Part shown: one piece after another, positions 47,081 to 58,512 of the stretch | How positions within the stretch are numbered: the first letter of the stretch is position 1 | Layout of the letters: each line of letters opens with the position of its first letter | Origin: Puccinellia tenuiflora | Lineage: Eukaryota; Streptophyta; Magnoliopsida; Poales; Poaceae | NCBI GenBank assembly: GCA_012064385.1 | Contig: QRDG01000473.1 | Location: 6,747,056 to 6,811,055, forward strand | Direction: 5' to 3' | DNA: 64,000 nucleotides | The notes under the pieces: generated by a model | Database searches by the model: none | Told to the model about the DNA's origin: nothing | Seen by the model: only the letters and a program-made list of their open reading frames with translations | Translations under genes and position numbers: made by a program

Positions 47081-47639
47081 AGGTGACCCTAATGCGACAC
47101 TGGATGACCCCTGTGAACCTGATTGGAAGCCCACAGGAAAAGAGCCCACCATATCTCAAATAATAAAAGGAAAGCCCACTACACAAAATGTACGGTTACA
47201 ACTTGCCTTTTCTAAACAAACTATTTTCACTTATTTTCTTAAAAATGTTCTAAAACAAAAAATTCTAAAAAATACAATCACACGTGTCTAAGGAACCAAT
47301 ATTTCAGATTCAGAGGGCTACAATTTTGTGTGGGGAAATCAGAGGTCTATCTTATCAGCCAACACAACCGACTAGCTACGCATGCCAGAGAAATGCCGAT
47401 GCCCATGCCCATGTGTCCCAATCGAAACAATAAACCTAATGTGTGTGTGAGCATTGCACTGGACAACCGATAAACATGGCACGCAGTGAACGAGCATTTT
47501 ACCAGGAGGCAGGAGCTGCATTCAGTTATTCACTTATTCTCGGCTCGATTACAAATTTTCCAGGGACACAGGCAGGAGGCAGCTTCATCTTCATGAGCTA
47601 CATTCGCTATTCTCGGCTCGATTACAAATTTTCCAGGAA

Positions 47640-50600
47640 AACTGGATGCTGATGATCTTGCAGTTGAAGCCTATGACCAGCAGGTATCGGATTATTCGGA
47701 GTCTCTCTCTAATTATCGGGATGCTCTGTCTATTTACACTCAGTGGTGCAATGATGATGCTCGTGCTGCTGCTGTCCTCACTGCTAGTGTTCTACCCGAG
47801 TTTGCTCCTGAGTTGATGGGATTGGTGCTGCGATGTGGACTTATCTTTGTCAGCGCTATCAGCCCTCTGGTGATGCTCTCTACCTATCTGTGGTGCGTCA
47901 GGAGCATGATCTTCAGCAGGGTGACTCTACTGTTGATGAGTTCTACACACAGTGCTCTGCCATCTGGCGTCAGCTTGACTCTCTGAGGACTGTTGTTTGT
48001 GGTACTTGTCGCTGCTGTCAGACAGTGAGGTCAGATTTGGAGTTTCAGCGTGTCCATGAGTTCTTGTCTCGCCTGCGTACCGAGTTTGAGCCTCGGCGTG
48101 CTCACTTGCTTGCCCGTGGTCGACGTGTTTCCATCTCAGAGGTACTTGCAGAGCTTCGCGCTGAGGAGACTCGACTCCGTTCTGCTGGACTGCTTGTGGT
48201 TCCCACTGTGCTTGCTGCCCGCGCTCCGGTGTCGTCTGTTCCACCGCTGCTACCCACTCCTTCACGGGGGGTGGGACACGCCCCTCTGCAGGGGGGTCGG
48301 CCTCGCTCTCACATGTTCTGCGACTACTGCAAGAAGCCGGGCCACCCAGAGTCTGATTGTTTCAAGAAGCAGCGTGACATGGCTCGCTCCTCTCCTGCGG
48401 TTCGTGCACCTCCGTCTGCACAGTCCTTCACTGCCCAGGATATTGCCCAGCTCAAGCGTATGCTGGCTTCCTCTGGCTCTTCTTCGACGGGCACCGTTGC
48501 CTCGCTGACTGCTTCCACTACTGCTACTTCGCCACCACAGTCAGGTACATCTCCGTGGGTTCTGGATTCTGGAGCTTCCTTTCACATGTCTTCTGATTCT
48601 TCTGCTCTGTCTTCTCTTCGACCTCTTGATTCTCCTGTCAATGTTCTTACTGCCGATGGCACACCGCTTCCTGTTGCTAGTCGTGGCACTCTTTCTACTT
48701 CGTCTTTCTCTGTTCCTGGTGTTTCTCATGTTCCTCGTCTTACCATGAATCTTTTCTCTGCTGCTCAACTTGCTGATTCTGGTTGTCGTGTCATTCTTGA
48801 TCCCGACTCTTGCTCTGTTCAGGATCGTCGCACCAAGGCTCTAGTTGGAGCTGGCCCTCGGCGCCATGATGCTCAGGGCCTTTGGGAGGTTGACTGGCTT
48901 TGTGTTCCTTCCGCTGCCACCACACCCGCCAGTTCACATGCTCTTGCTGCCTCCTCTTCTGCGTCCTTCCAGCAGTGGCATCATCGACTTGGTCATATTT
49001 GTGGCTCTCGCTTGTCTTCATTAGTGCGCCAAGGTGTTTTAGGGTCTGTCTCTGGTGATGTTTCTTTACATTGTAATGGTTGTAGACTTGGCAAGCAGAC
49101 TCAGTTACCCTATCCTACCAGTGAGTCAGTCTCTCAACGTCCTTTCGACTTAGTTCATTCTGATGTATGGGGTCCTGCTCCCTTTGATTCGAAAGGGGGT
49201 CATCGCTACTATGTTCTTTTTATTGATGACTTCTCTCGCTATACTTGGCTCTATTTTATGAAATCTCGCAGTGAGGTTCTTTCCATATACAAGCGATTTG
49301 CTGCCATGGTTCACACCCAGTTTTCCACGCCCATCCGTGTTTTTCGTGCTGACTCGGCTGGTGAGTATATCTCCCAGATGTTGCGTGGTTTTCTTGCCGA
49401 GCAGGGTACTCTTGCCCAGTTCTCTTGTCCTGGTGCCCATGCTCAGAATGGTGTTGCTGAGCGCAAGCATCGCCACCTGCTTGAGACGACTCGTGCGATG
49501 ATGATCGCCGCCTCTCTTCCTCCCCACTTTTGGGCTGAGGCTATTTCCGCGTCCACCTATCTTATCAACATCCAGCCTTCGGCTGCCTTACAGGGCGGTA
49601 TTCCTATGGAGCGTCTCTCTGGTCATTCTCCTGACTACTCCGCTCTTCGTCTGTTTGGGTGTGTGTGCTATGTTCTTCTTGCTCCGCGTGAACGCACCAA
49701 ACTGACTGCTCAGTCGGTTGAGTGTGTCTTTCTTGGGTACAGTGATGAGCACAAGGGTTACCGATGTTGGGATCCTGCTGGTCGTCGTCTGCGTATTTCA
49801 CGTGATGTGACTTTTGATGAGTCTCGTCCATACTATCCGCGTCCTACCACCTCGACTTTTTCAGTTGACGATCTCTCCTTCCTTATACTCCCCGACACAT
49901 CTCCCTCTGTGCCTCATGTTCCACCTCCACCTACGCCGAGTCCCACGGTTTCTGATACACCTCCAACACCACCCTCCCCTCCTTCTTCCTCTCCTCCCTC
50001 GTCACCTGCCTCTCCACCTACCGCTCCGGCGTGTCCTCCCCTTTCTCCCTTTCCTCTCCACTACACTCGTCGTCCTCATGCTGTGGATGATGCCTCTGAC
50101 ATACCCTCTACTTCCGGATCGCCACCTTCCCCGTCTACACCGGTTCATAACCTTCATTCTCGTCCTTCCTTACGGTCTCCTGATCGCTATTCTCCGTCCC
50201 AGTACGGTCTTTCTGCTGCTGTTGAGCCCACTTCCTATCGAGATGCCATGGCTCAGTCTGAATGGCAGCTTGCGATGGCTGAGGAGATTGCTGCACTTGA
50301 GCGCACTGGCACATGGGATATTGTTTCCCCTCCTCCCGGTGTTCGTCCCATCACTTGCAAGTGGGTCTATAAGATCAAGACTCGCTCCGATGGTTCTCTT
50401 GAGCATTACAAAGCTCGTCTTGTGGCTCGTGGCTTTCAGCAGGAGCAGGGACGCGATTATGATGAGACATTCGCTCCTGTTGCCCACATGACCACTGTTC
50501 GCACTCTTCTCGTCGTGGCTTCTGTTCGTCATTGGTCTGTGTCTCAGCCTGATGTCCAGAATGCCTTTCTCAATGGTGAGTTGCGTGAGGAGGTTTATAT

Positions 50601-50710
50601 GCAGCCACCACGGGGGTACTCTGTTCCTGATGGTATGGTTTGCCGTCTTCGGCGCTCTCTCTATGGCCTTAAACAAGCCCCTCGCGCCTGGTTTGAGCGT
50701 TTCGACACAT
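47640..50710 (+). pseudogene. Copia retrotransposon gag-pol fragment without LTRs
   Basis: An open frame runs from 47833: gag, CCHC knuckle CDYCKKPGHPESDC, protease WVLDSGASFHM, GAG-pre-integrase WHHRLGH...CNGCRLGKQ, integrase with acidic residues in LVHSDVWGP, FRADSAGEY and NGVAERKHR, a Pro-rich spacer, and reverse transcriptase (KWVYKIK, QPDVQNAFLNGEL, SLYGLKQAPRAW). It is cut within RT before the YxDD motif; RNase H and both LTRs are missing. Gag sequence extends left to 47640 but is one base out of frame near 47825. It joins host sequence directly at 47640, so it is a fragment, not an intact insertion. Confidence 0.9.
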
Positions 50711-51898
50711 TTTTTAGAAAAGGGGGTGCGGATCCCCGGCCTCTACATCGAGTGATGCACACAGCCATCCGCAATTATTCAATCAACACCTTACAAGAGG
50801 AATACAAGGATCAACCCGAAGTGAACCACCAAACTAGCGACAGCTCGCGACACCTACAACACGAATGAAGGGGGTGACACACACCAACGCACATCATCAA
50901 AAAACCGAAGGCCACACTAAGCCGCCCGACAGCGACCTAAGGGCACAACCAGTCCAGCAGACCCTTAGCGGCACCGATGCACCTGCTACAGAAGTCGCCG
51001 CCACCGTCTTCCTCAAAACCCAACATCTTCAGGACAGGGACCAAGTATTAACCTTGTCAGGCATGTCGTCGATGTCGCCACGCCGCCAGACAACATATCC
51101 GATCTGCGCGTTACCATCATCATACGTCCAGCGCCGAGACTCCGCTACGCCGCGTCGCCAAGACTCGCCGTCGACGACGTGATAGATGCCTCAACACGCC
51201 ACCTCTCCTTGCCCGTCCCAACCAGCAGCTGCTCCAAAACGATGCCCGCAGGAGGGAGAACGACCCTAAAAGGGCCGTCATCATCTGATCCGGGAGACCC
51301 AGATCTAGGGTTTCCCCCGGAACATCCCGATCTTGGTTACACGGCCTGCAACGACGATGCCTCGAGATGGGAACGACGTCAGAGACGCCGCCATCGTCCG
51401 CCAAGACCGCAGCCGGCGTGGTTTTCACCGGAAGTCATGTCGCCCAGATCTTGCCGTTGGATGGATCCGCGAGCACTCTCTCCATGAAGACGAACAACGC
51501 TGACGGCAAGCCGGTAGGGGATCTCCGGTCACCCCACACCGGCCTCATCTCGCGCCCCGGCCGGCCAAAGCCGAGCCTAGACGGATCAGGCCGAGATGCC
51601 TGATCCACGACCACCGCAGCCGCATCGCGGCCGCCGATTGCCGCCGCCCGACCAGGCAGCCGCCCTGGTCGCCGTGCACGACGCCCTGCCCGAGGCGCCC
51701 CAGTCACGCCCGGTGGTTGCCACCACGACCTCCAGCCCTAGCGCCTTTGGCGCCGGGCGCCGCCGCCACCGCGGCCAAGGCCGGCGGCAACGGCGGCAGT
51801 CTTCGCCGGACGAGAGAGGGGGTGGCGGCGTTGGGATTTGGTCCCCCTGGCGTTGCCCTGGGGTGGCGGCGCGAGGGGGTCGAGAGAATGAACAGTTG
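50711..51898 (-). mobile_element. 5'-truncated LINE with 16-bp target duplication
   Basis: GAGCGTTTCGACACAT occurs at 50695-50710 and 51899-51914 on either side. The left end begins with a short T-run (poly(A) of a minus-strand element) followed by AGAAAAGGGGGTGCGGATCCCCGGCC, typical of grass non-LTR tails. The interior is GC-rich with no recognisable ORF2 domain. It inserted into the Copia RT sequence, whose last bases are the duplicated target. Confidence 0.85.
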
Positions 51899-51914
51899 GA
51901 GCGTTTCGACACAT

Positions 51915-52200
51915 ACAAGAATTCAAACATTAGCAGCCTTCCCTGAATCTCAACCAAAGCAAAACAGCTCAACATTCATCAGTCAGAACCAAGAAAGAAC
52001 AACCGTGCAAACTGCAACATAGGACGAAATTTGACATAATCAAAAGAAAGCAGTGAAAACATGAACACACATAATGCGACCAAGATCAACTGAAAGGTAC
52101 TGATTAATCGAAACATGCCGTTATGCCTTGATGCCAGTTGGCCAATTGACTGCAGAAATTAGATAATGTACGGAATTGTCTGTGTGTGTGCGCGCATACT
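51915..52200. other. Host flank homologous to 41521-41800
   Basis: Begins immediately after the LINE target duplication and matches the 3' flank of F-box copy 3. The Copia fragment therefore ends at the very point of the LINE insertion. No gene. Confidence 0.6.
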
Positions 52201-53324
52201 CATATCAGCATTGTCTGTTGATGCCGCTTCATTGTTTCGTTTGTATCCCAGAAATATGGCATTGCTGCCACGATGCTGGAATTTGCATCCGCCGAGTAGC
52301 AGTGTGTTTACCAAGAACGAAAGAAACAGACTAGAGTAGCAGTCCTACTTGCTTGGACATATTTTCTTCTTTGAGTTATATATGTGGTGAAGGCTACTTT
52401 GAGTTATATATGAACAGTTCTTTTATGAGTTAACCTCTCAGGAAGTGAGTTAAAATAACATTTTTTCTGAATAAATAAATTTGTGTCTACTGAGTAGCAA
52501 TAACGAGTCTGGGACCGTTCTTCCTTTGGCATATGTTGAAGACTTTGGGATATGGTTAATAATCTGAATTTGAAGTCTCTTACGAGTCAACTTAAGAATT
52601 CAAACATAGAGTGTGGTAGGGACGTGGCGCATTCCTCTCCTCCTCTCGATCGAGTAGGGAGGCTCCATTTTTTTTTTTTTGATAGAGGGCGAATTTTATT
52701 AGCTCGAAATGAAGCATCAAGAGGATACAAAACAGGGATGCTTCATAGCTGGGTGTATCGGTAACTGTTTACAGAACTTCAGCCAAGCAAAAACCATGAG
52801 CTGTTGCAAACTACTGCCGTGATCTTTCTACTAGCATATGTGAATGAGCTGCGTCAATCAATTCGGGACGGTGGCGGAGCTGGGACTAGCACATAGTGAT
52901 GTCAAAACTCAAAATAAACTACAATGATGTCATAAATTAGGATTTATGGGGTCTTTATGATGTATTTATGGCTGGGGCTTTGTTGCTCATAATTTTTTAG
53001 TGTTGTCGCTTGACCACACAGTTTGTGTGCAGCTCCGCCGGTCGGAGGTAGTACTACTTTTGCTAGATCCCTCCCTTTGTTCATCAAGGACACAGGTGAA
53101 ACCTGATGATATTTTTTCGTGGGATTTTTCTTCCTTCAGTTTATAGTTATCTGTATATTAACTGCTACAGAAATCCAGTCAAGCAATATAAGCATTAACC
53201 TGGTGATACTGATTTTTTTTTTTTTTTTTTGCGTGTGCTGGGCTTTCTCTTCCTTTACTTATCGTGGGCCTTCCAGTTCGTGGGCTCGTGGCTACTGTTC
53301 CAGTCGAGATCCACCGCATCCAGC
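52201..53324. other. Intergenic upstream of F-box copy 4, with a LINE-like tail
   Basis: A T-run at about 52669 followed by GATAGAGGGCGAATTTTATTAGCTC (to about 52760) looks like a short reversed LINE tail. A second T-run sits at 53213-53230. The remainder is AT-rich without a gene; the last about 90 bp (GGGCTTTCTCTTCC...) resembles the leaders of the other F-box copies. Confidence 0.5.
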
Positions 53325-54452
53325 ATGAGCAACGAGATGACGGCCAGCCTCCGCCGCCTCACCTGCTCGCCGGCGCTGCCGCCGCTGGAGGACGACGACC
53401 TGCTCGCCGAGATCCTCCTCCGCCTTCCCCCGCTGCCCTCCTCCCTCCCCCGCGCCTCCGCCGTCTCCACGCGCTGGCACGACCTCGCCTCCGACCCCCG
53501 CTTCTGCAGCCGCTTCCGCGCACACCACCGCCGCAACCCTCCCCTCCTCGGCTGCTTCCTCGATGATATTCGCCACATCCACTTCCAACCTGCCCTGGAG
53601 GCCCCCAATCGCATCCCGCAAGGCCGCTTCCCCTTCCCGATGGACGCCGACAACCGCTTCCTGCCCCTCGGATGCCGCCATGGCCTCGTGCTCAGCTTCC
53701 ACGTTCCACGGAAGCAGCTCCTGGTGTGGGACCCCGTCTTCGGCGACCAGCATCTCCTAGAAATTCCTCCGGGGTTTGACACGGAGGAAAACCGGATCAG
53801 CGCGGCGGTGCTTCGTACTGCCGGAGATGCCCAACACTTCCAGGTTGGCTCTGTTTACTCTTCGAAGACCAGCCTATGGGGCAATCTCATCACAGCGCCG
53901 GTTCCGCCCGGGCTGCCCACTGATATTTCTTCGGACATGCCTGCTGTGATGATTGGGGATTCCCTTTACTGGTTGCTTCGTGGGGATTCCGTTGGAATCC
54001 TTGAATTTGATCTGGGTAGGCGGAGCCTAGGTGTGATACCTCTGCCAGGAGAAGAGATTATCACGGATGAGATGGACCTTGGTGATTTTTGGTTTATAAT
54101 GGCTGAGGGTGGTGGCCTCGGTATCCTGTTATTGTCAGGATTCAACGCCCAATTATGGAAGAGAAAGACAAATTGTGATGGTGTTGCTTCATGGGTGCTG
54201 CAAAGAACTATTGCACTGGACAAGCTACTTTCCATTAATCCAGAGAAGGAGACAGAGAGCCCATTCATCATCGGGTTTGCTGAGGACAATAATGTGGTCT
54301 TACTGTGGACATCTATCGGCGTCTTCACGGTCCATCTTGAATCATTGCAGTTCAAGAAACTTTTCGAATCCAACGGCTGGTATAGATATTATCCATTCGA
54401 AGGTGTCTATACTGCAGGTATAACGAAACCAAGTTTTTTGATATTCTCGTGA
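53325..54452 (+). CDS. F-box protein copy 4
   Basis: ATG 53325 (MSNEMTASLRRL), F-box LLAEILLRLPPLPSSLPRAS, then LGCRHGLVLSF, LLVWDPVFGDQHLL, SVYSSKTSLWGNLI, AQLWKRKTNCDGVASWVL and VVLLWTSIGVFTVHLES. Compared with copy 1 it lacks about 14 residues before VYSS, in frame. The donor after VYTA is conserved (exon end 54417), but no matching exon 2 was found in the next kilobase, where the intron homologous to copy 1 is rearranged. Without splicing the ORF ends at 54452 with ITKPSFLIFS. A longer upstream in-frame start at 53229 exists; relatives support 53325. Confidence 0.75.
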   Translation: MSNEMTASLRRLTCSPALPPLEDDDLLAEILLRLPPLPSSLPRASAVSTRWHDLASDPRFCSRFRAHHRRNPPLLGCFLDDIRHIHFQPALEAPNRIPQGRFPFPMDADNRFLPLGCRHGLVLSFHVPRKQLLVWDPVFGDQHLLEIPPGFDTEENRISAAVLRTAGDAQHFQVGSVYSSKTSLWGNLITAPVPPGLPTDISSDMPAVMIGDSLYWLLRGDSVGILEFDLGRRSLGVIPLPGEEIITDEMDLGDFWFIMAEGGGLGILLLSGFNAQLWKRKTNCDGVASWVLQRTIALDKLLSINPEKETESPFIIGFAEDNNVVLLWTSIGVFTVHLESLQFKKLFESNGWYRYYPFEGVYTAGITKPSFLIFS

Positions 54453-54698
54453 TATTATTGTTGAAATATGTGGTTCGAGTAAGAGGTAGCAAACACTTTA
54501 TCTGTTTATTCTTCCATAGAATGAGACAACGGACACAAAGATTAGCATAAATAGTATATTTGAGGTGGATTGATAAATTCTATGTACATTGTACAGTAAT
54601 CCAACAATTTTTTTTTGTTGCCGGCCTATCGACATACTTAAGGGTTTCATAATTGCAGTAATTAGTGAATGGCTGCAGTGCAGTGCAGTTGTTTCTCA

Positions 54699-54970
54699 GG
54701 CTAGTCACAGTGGGAGTAACTTCACTAGTAACATCAATACCACGTAAGCAAAAAAGATGATGTGGCAGCTAATTAATAATGAGAGAGAAGAATAGAGTAA
54801 CATAGCTAGTTACTGTAACATCACACCTCCCAAGGTCATATGAGTCTATGACCTAATAAATATAGCTTTGCATGACACTACTCATATGTTACTACCCATT
54901 GTGTAGCTAGTAACATAATCTAGAAAAATGTGATGTTATCACACTATGTTACTCTCCATTGTGAGTAGCC
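54699..54970. mobile_element. MITE with about 23-bp TIRs
   Basis: Begins GGCTAGTCACAGTGGGAGTAAC and ends GTTACTCTCCATTGTGAGTAGCC, which are imperfectly complementary. The AT-rich interior holds repeated GTAACAT words. This matches a MITE type that is abundant in Triticeae (shadow-type GGCT...AGTAAC). No clear target duplication was seen. Confidence 0.65.
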
Positions 54971-55388
54971 TTAAGTTGAGATACATAATATTTTGAAATT
55001 GAAGACAATTACACCAAAAACTTGCTTGAACCAATTGAAATGTCAAATAGGTACCCCAACTGGTACATTCCAAAGCTTAAAGCTTATTATATTTCTTTCA
55101 TTCAATGTTGTTATCTTTATTGATGTTGCTAGTAATATTAAATCCATAATAACAACTTGGTTTGATATATACAAAATAGTTTTTCACTTTTAGAAGAATC
55201 TTGTGACAAATGACAACTCCATTTGTGCTAGAGAATTCAAGCTAAAGATAATCTTTATCTGAACAGTCATGATCACTTTTATTGCTAGCATTTAGTAGTA
55301 TGGCTGCAATTTATTTTGTCCAGTATGTAATCAACCAAGCTCAAGATTAATTTTAGATAACGTCGCTATTCCTATCTTCTAATAGTCT

Positions 55389-55478
55389 GAGTGTGCATGT
55401 TCTTCATTTTATCATATAAGTGAGTATGTCATGGGCAGTTTTTGCTCAAAGAATGAAGAATGAAGAACATGCACACTC
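55389..55478. repeat. Perfect 20-bp inverted repeat
   Basis: GAGTGTGCATGTTCTTCATT (55389-55408) and its exact complement (55459-55478) are separated by 50 bp. The left arm matches the F-box copy 1 intron at about 29213 and the right arm appears to be a local inverted duplication of it. It could form a hairpin. Confidence 0.8.
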
Positions 55479-56015
55479 ATAACGTCGCTATGCCTATCCG
55501 TTAATAGTCTGAGTATGTCATTTGCTCAAAGAATGCTACGTCGCTTCTTGGACAATTTTTCTTTCTTTGCGATATGGTAAACACTTTGGTGCATTGGTTA
55601 CTATCTGAATGTTAAGTCCCTTTTGAGCTAACTTCTTAATAAGAATTGAAACTTGCAGTGTGCTAGGGCCTAGGGACATGGTGCGTTGCTCCTCTCCACT
55701 AAGGAGGCTCCAATTGCCCTCTAGTCCTGAATCTAGGATTCCAATTCTACCTTCAGCAAACAGAACATCTCATGGGTTTCTCGGCACCACCAGAAGCAAA
55801 AACATTCTTGGTAGTTGTCTTTATCACGAACTGTTATAGAACTTCAGTCAAGCAATAGCCATGGGATGTTGCAAACTCTTCCATGATCTGTCTAGCTCGA
55901 GTAATCCTCATCAGCGGAGTAAATACCTCTCGAACCGGGACAATGGTATCTTTACCAGCGTTACAAAACATCAATTTCGCTCAAACCATGGAAACTTCCC
56001 AGCGTTGCATTACAG

Positions 56016-56300
56016 TAAAAAAAATTGCGAAACATAGAACAAATACAAACGCTAACATACACGCGCATACACTCATCCCTATGAATACACGCACACCCTA
56101 CCCATGTGAGCACCTCCGAGAGACTGAGCAGGCGGGTCAAGGTCTTGAGATTGACGAAGTCAGCACAGATGCTTCGCTATCAACGGGAACTTCGCCTCTC
56201 GCTGAATAATATTCTGTCTTATGAAACACCTAGATGTCAAACCTGGGATTTGAACTCTTGTGGACTGGGGGTGGTAGATGTGAGGCCATACGCCACAATT
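56016..56300 (-). mobile_element. Au-type SINE
   Basis: Read on the minus strand, a Pol III A box TGGCGTATGG (56295-56286) and B box GTTCAAATCCC (56255-56245) are about 40 bp apart. They are followed by the body typical of the grass Au SINE (CTCTCGGAGGTGCTCAC, AGGGTGTGCGTG) and a T-run end TCGCAATTTTTTTT at 56016. Its tRNA-derived head overlaps the left edge of the 830-bp tandem duplication. Confidence 0.8.
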
Positions 56301-57932
56301 ATTCTTGATCCGTGGTAGATCAAATCTACCACAACCCTTCAACCATGATCGGTATTCCGTCACGTTTTTCGTTCTAGAAGTGGTTTGGAGAAAACAATTG
56401 CACATGTACTACGAAAAATCCGTGGTAGATAAGCAAATTTATTGTAGTGAGAGGGACTTGTGACACACACAAGGAGGATCTTCTCGTTGGTATCTTAGGA
56501 CAAATTGTTCAAGGAAGATGTTATCAATTCTAACACCCTCCATTTTAGAGTATGAAAGATTTTACATGATGTATGATGATTTTGGGGATGGAATTTTACA
56601 TTATCTACTGGAATTACTCTTATATCTCAAGTTTATAATGAACAAACGATATTGTTATAAGATCACCCCTATGTGACCTTTGCAAGAATCATATGGTGTA
56701 TCGAATCAATCGGCCAAATCATTCCCAAACGCCCGCTGTCTCCTCCCCCCTCTACATTTTTCACTCGCCTTTGCCTCCTTGCTTCCTTGTTGCTCTACTG
56801 CTGCTACACGTTCTCCCCACAAAGCCACCGATGTCTTTCTTCCCCGCTGCTTCTCCTATGTCCATGGTTGAGAGACGGTAGGGTTGAGAGAAATGACTCC
56901 ATAGTCGCTGCATTTAGCGCCGACAAGGCTCGGGAGAGCCCAAATCGTTGTAATCAGCGTCGTCGTGGACGAATGGTACAAGGTTAGTATTCATGGATTT
57001 TTATGTTGCTTGGGTTCTTTCAAATACATTTTTGCTCTGAGTAGGACGGATCGCTTCAAACCAACACTTTTTTTGTATCTCTCAACAAAAACACTTTTTT
57101 TTGGTAGATGTGAGGCCATACGCCACAATTATTCTGGATCCGTGGTAGATCAAATCTACCACAACCCTTCAACCATGATCGGTATTCCGTCACGTTTTCG
57201 TTCTAGAAGTGGTTTGGAGAAAACAATTGCACATGTACTACGAAAAATCCGTGGTAGATAAGCAAATTTATTGTAGTGAGAGGGACTTGTGACACATACA
57301 AGGAGGATCTTCTCGTTGGTATCTTAGGACAAATTGTTCAAGGAAGATGTTATCAATTCTAACACCCTCCATTTTAGAGTATGAAAGATTTTACATGATG
57401 TATGATGATTTTGGGGATGGAATTTTACATTATCTACTGGAATTACTCTTATATCTCAAGTTTATAATGAACAAACGATATTGTTATAAGATCACCCCTA
57501 TGTGACCTTTGCAAGAATCATACGGTGTATCGAATCAATCGGCCAAATCATTCCCAAACGCCCGCTGTATCCTCCCCCTCTACATTTTTCTCTCGCCTTT
57601 GCCTCCTTGCTTCCTTGTTGCTCTACTGCTGCTACACGTTCTCCCCACAAAGCCACCGCTGTCTTTCTTCCCCGCTGCTTCTCCTATGTCCATGGTTGAG
57701 AGACGGTAGGGTTGAGAGAAATGACTCCATAGTCGCTGCATTTAGCGCCGACGAGGCTCGGGAGAGCCCAAATCGTTGTAATCAGGGTCGTCGTGGACGA
57801 ATGGTACAAGGTTAGTATTCATGGATTTTTATGTTGCTTGGGTTCTTTCAAATACATTTTTGCTCTGAGTAGGACAGATCGCTTCAAACCAACACTTTTT
57901 TTGTATCTCTCAACAAAAACACTTTTTTTTGT
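56281..57932. repeat. 830-bp tandem duplication
   Basis: The two units start at TGAGGCCATACGCC (56281 and 57111) and are about 98% alike across their length, each ending in a T-run after AACACTTTTTTT. Each contains the inverted repeat GTGGTAGAT-CAA-ATCTACCAC and a pyrimidine-rich ORF-like stretch (TTCGCCTTTGCCTCC) of no recognisable function. Confidence 0.9.
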
Positions 57933-57956
57933 ACCATTGGTGTTTTCAAAATGTTA

Positions 57957-58056
57957 TACTCTCTCTGATCCCAAATAAATGTCATTGCTGGCATTATGAG
58001 TTATAGCTAGCTTAGTTATTTTCCCATGACACTTAATTAAAACAGATCGGAGGGAG
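57957..58056. mobile_element. Short Stowaway-type MITE
   Basis: CTCTCTCTGATCCCAAATAA at the left and GATCGGAGGGAG at the right are complementary Stowaway (Tc1/mariner) ends. TA precedes the left end. It is about 98 bp long, at the low end for the family. Confidence 0.7.
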
Positions 58057-58507
58057 TGTTCTTTGACCCACTGCAGGAAGAAATGCTGCAACAATGTTTG
58101 AATAGTACAAAAAATCTACTACAGGTGGGGGTATGCTGGAAGAGTTGGGCAGCCGAGATTTTGAGTTCTACGAAGATTTCACGGTCAGGAGGGGGGCTAT
58201 TTGACCTCAGATTTTCCAGTCGATGCTCATCAACCGAACAAAGATATTGAAGCTATCGATAGACCATGGGATTAGAATGTAAATCGGCGTCCCTCAATTA
58301 TAAAATGTGTTTTGCCCCACCATACCACTTGTGTAAAAATATTCAAATGTCAAAGCAAAGGTGGCTACTAATGCTTAGTCTTCGATTTACCTATATGCCT
58401 TTCATGACCACAACCAGATTCTTCTTCCTTTTTTTTTGGCCACGAAGAAATTAGACCTACCATTTCTTGAAAAGCTAACTCATATTTTTCAAATGTCAAC
58501 CAACTCA
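58057..58507. other. No gene seen
   Basis: Short ORFs only. The sequence has no recognised repeat boundary between the Stowaway element and the solo-LTR target site. Confidence 0.4.
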
Positions 58508-58512
58508 TCAAA

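Larger units (their letters stand above)
45950..47640. repeat. Direct duplication of about 1.1 kb (F-box 5' end plus thionin-like promoter relic)
   Basis: 46000-46600 (words AGCCCACCATATCTCAAATAATAAAAGG, GAACCAATATTTCAGATTC, CCGACTAGCTACGCATGCC) recurs at about 47140-47640 with high identity. Each copy places an F-box 5' end beside a thionin-like promoter whose coding part is absent. The left copy is followed by a LINE tail and the right copy by the Copia fragment. Confidence 0.8.
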
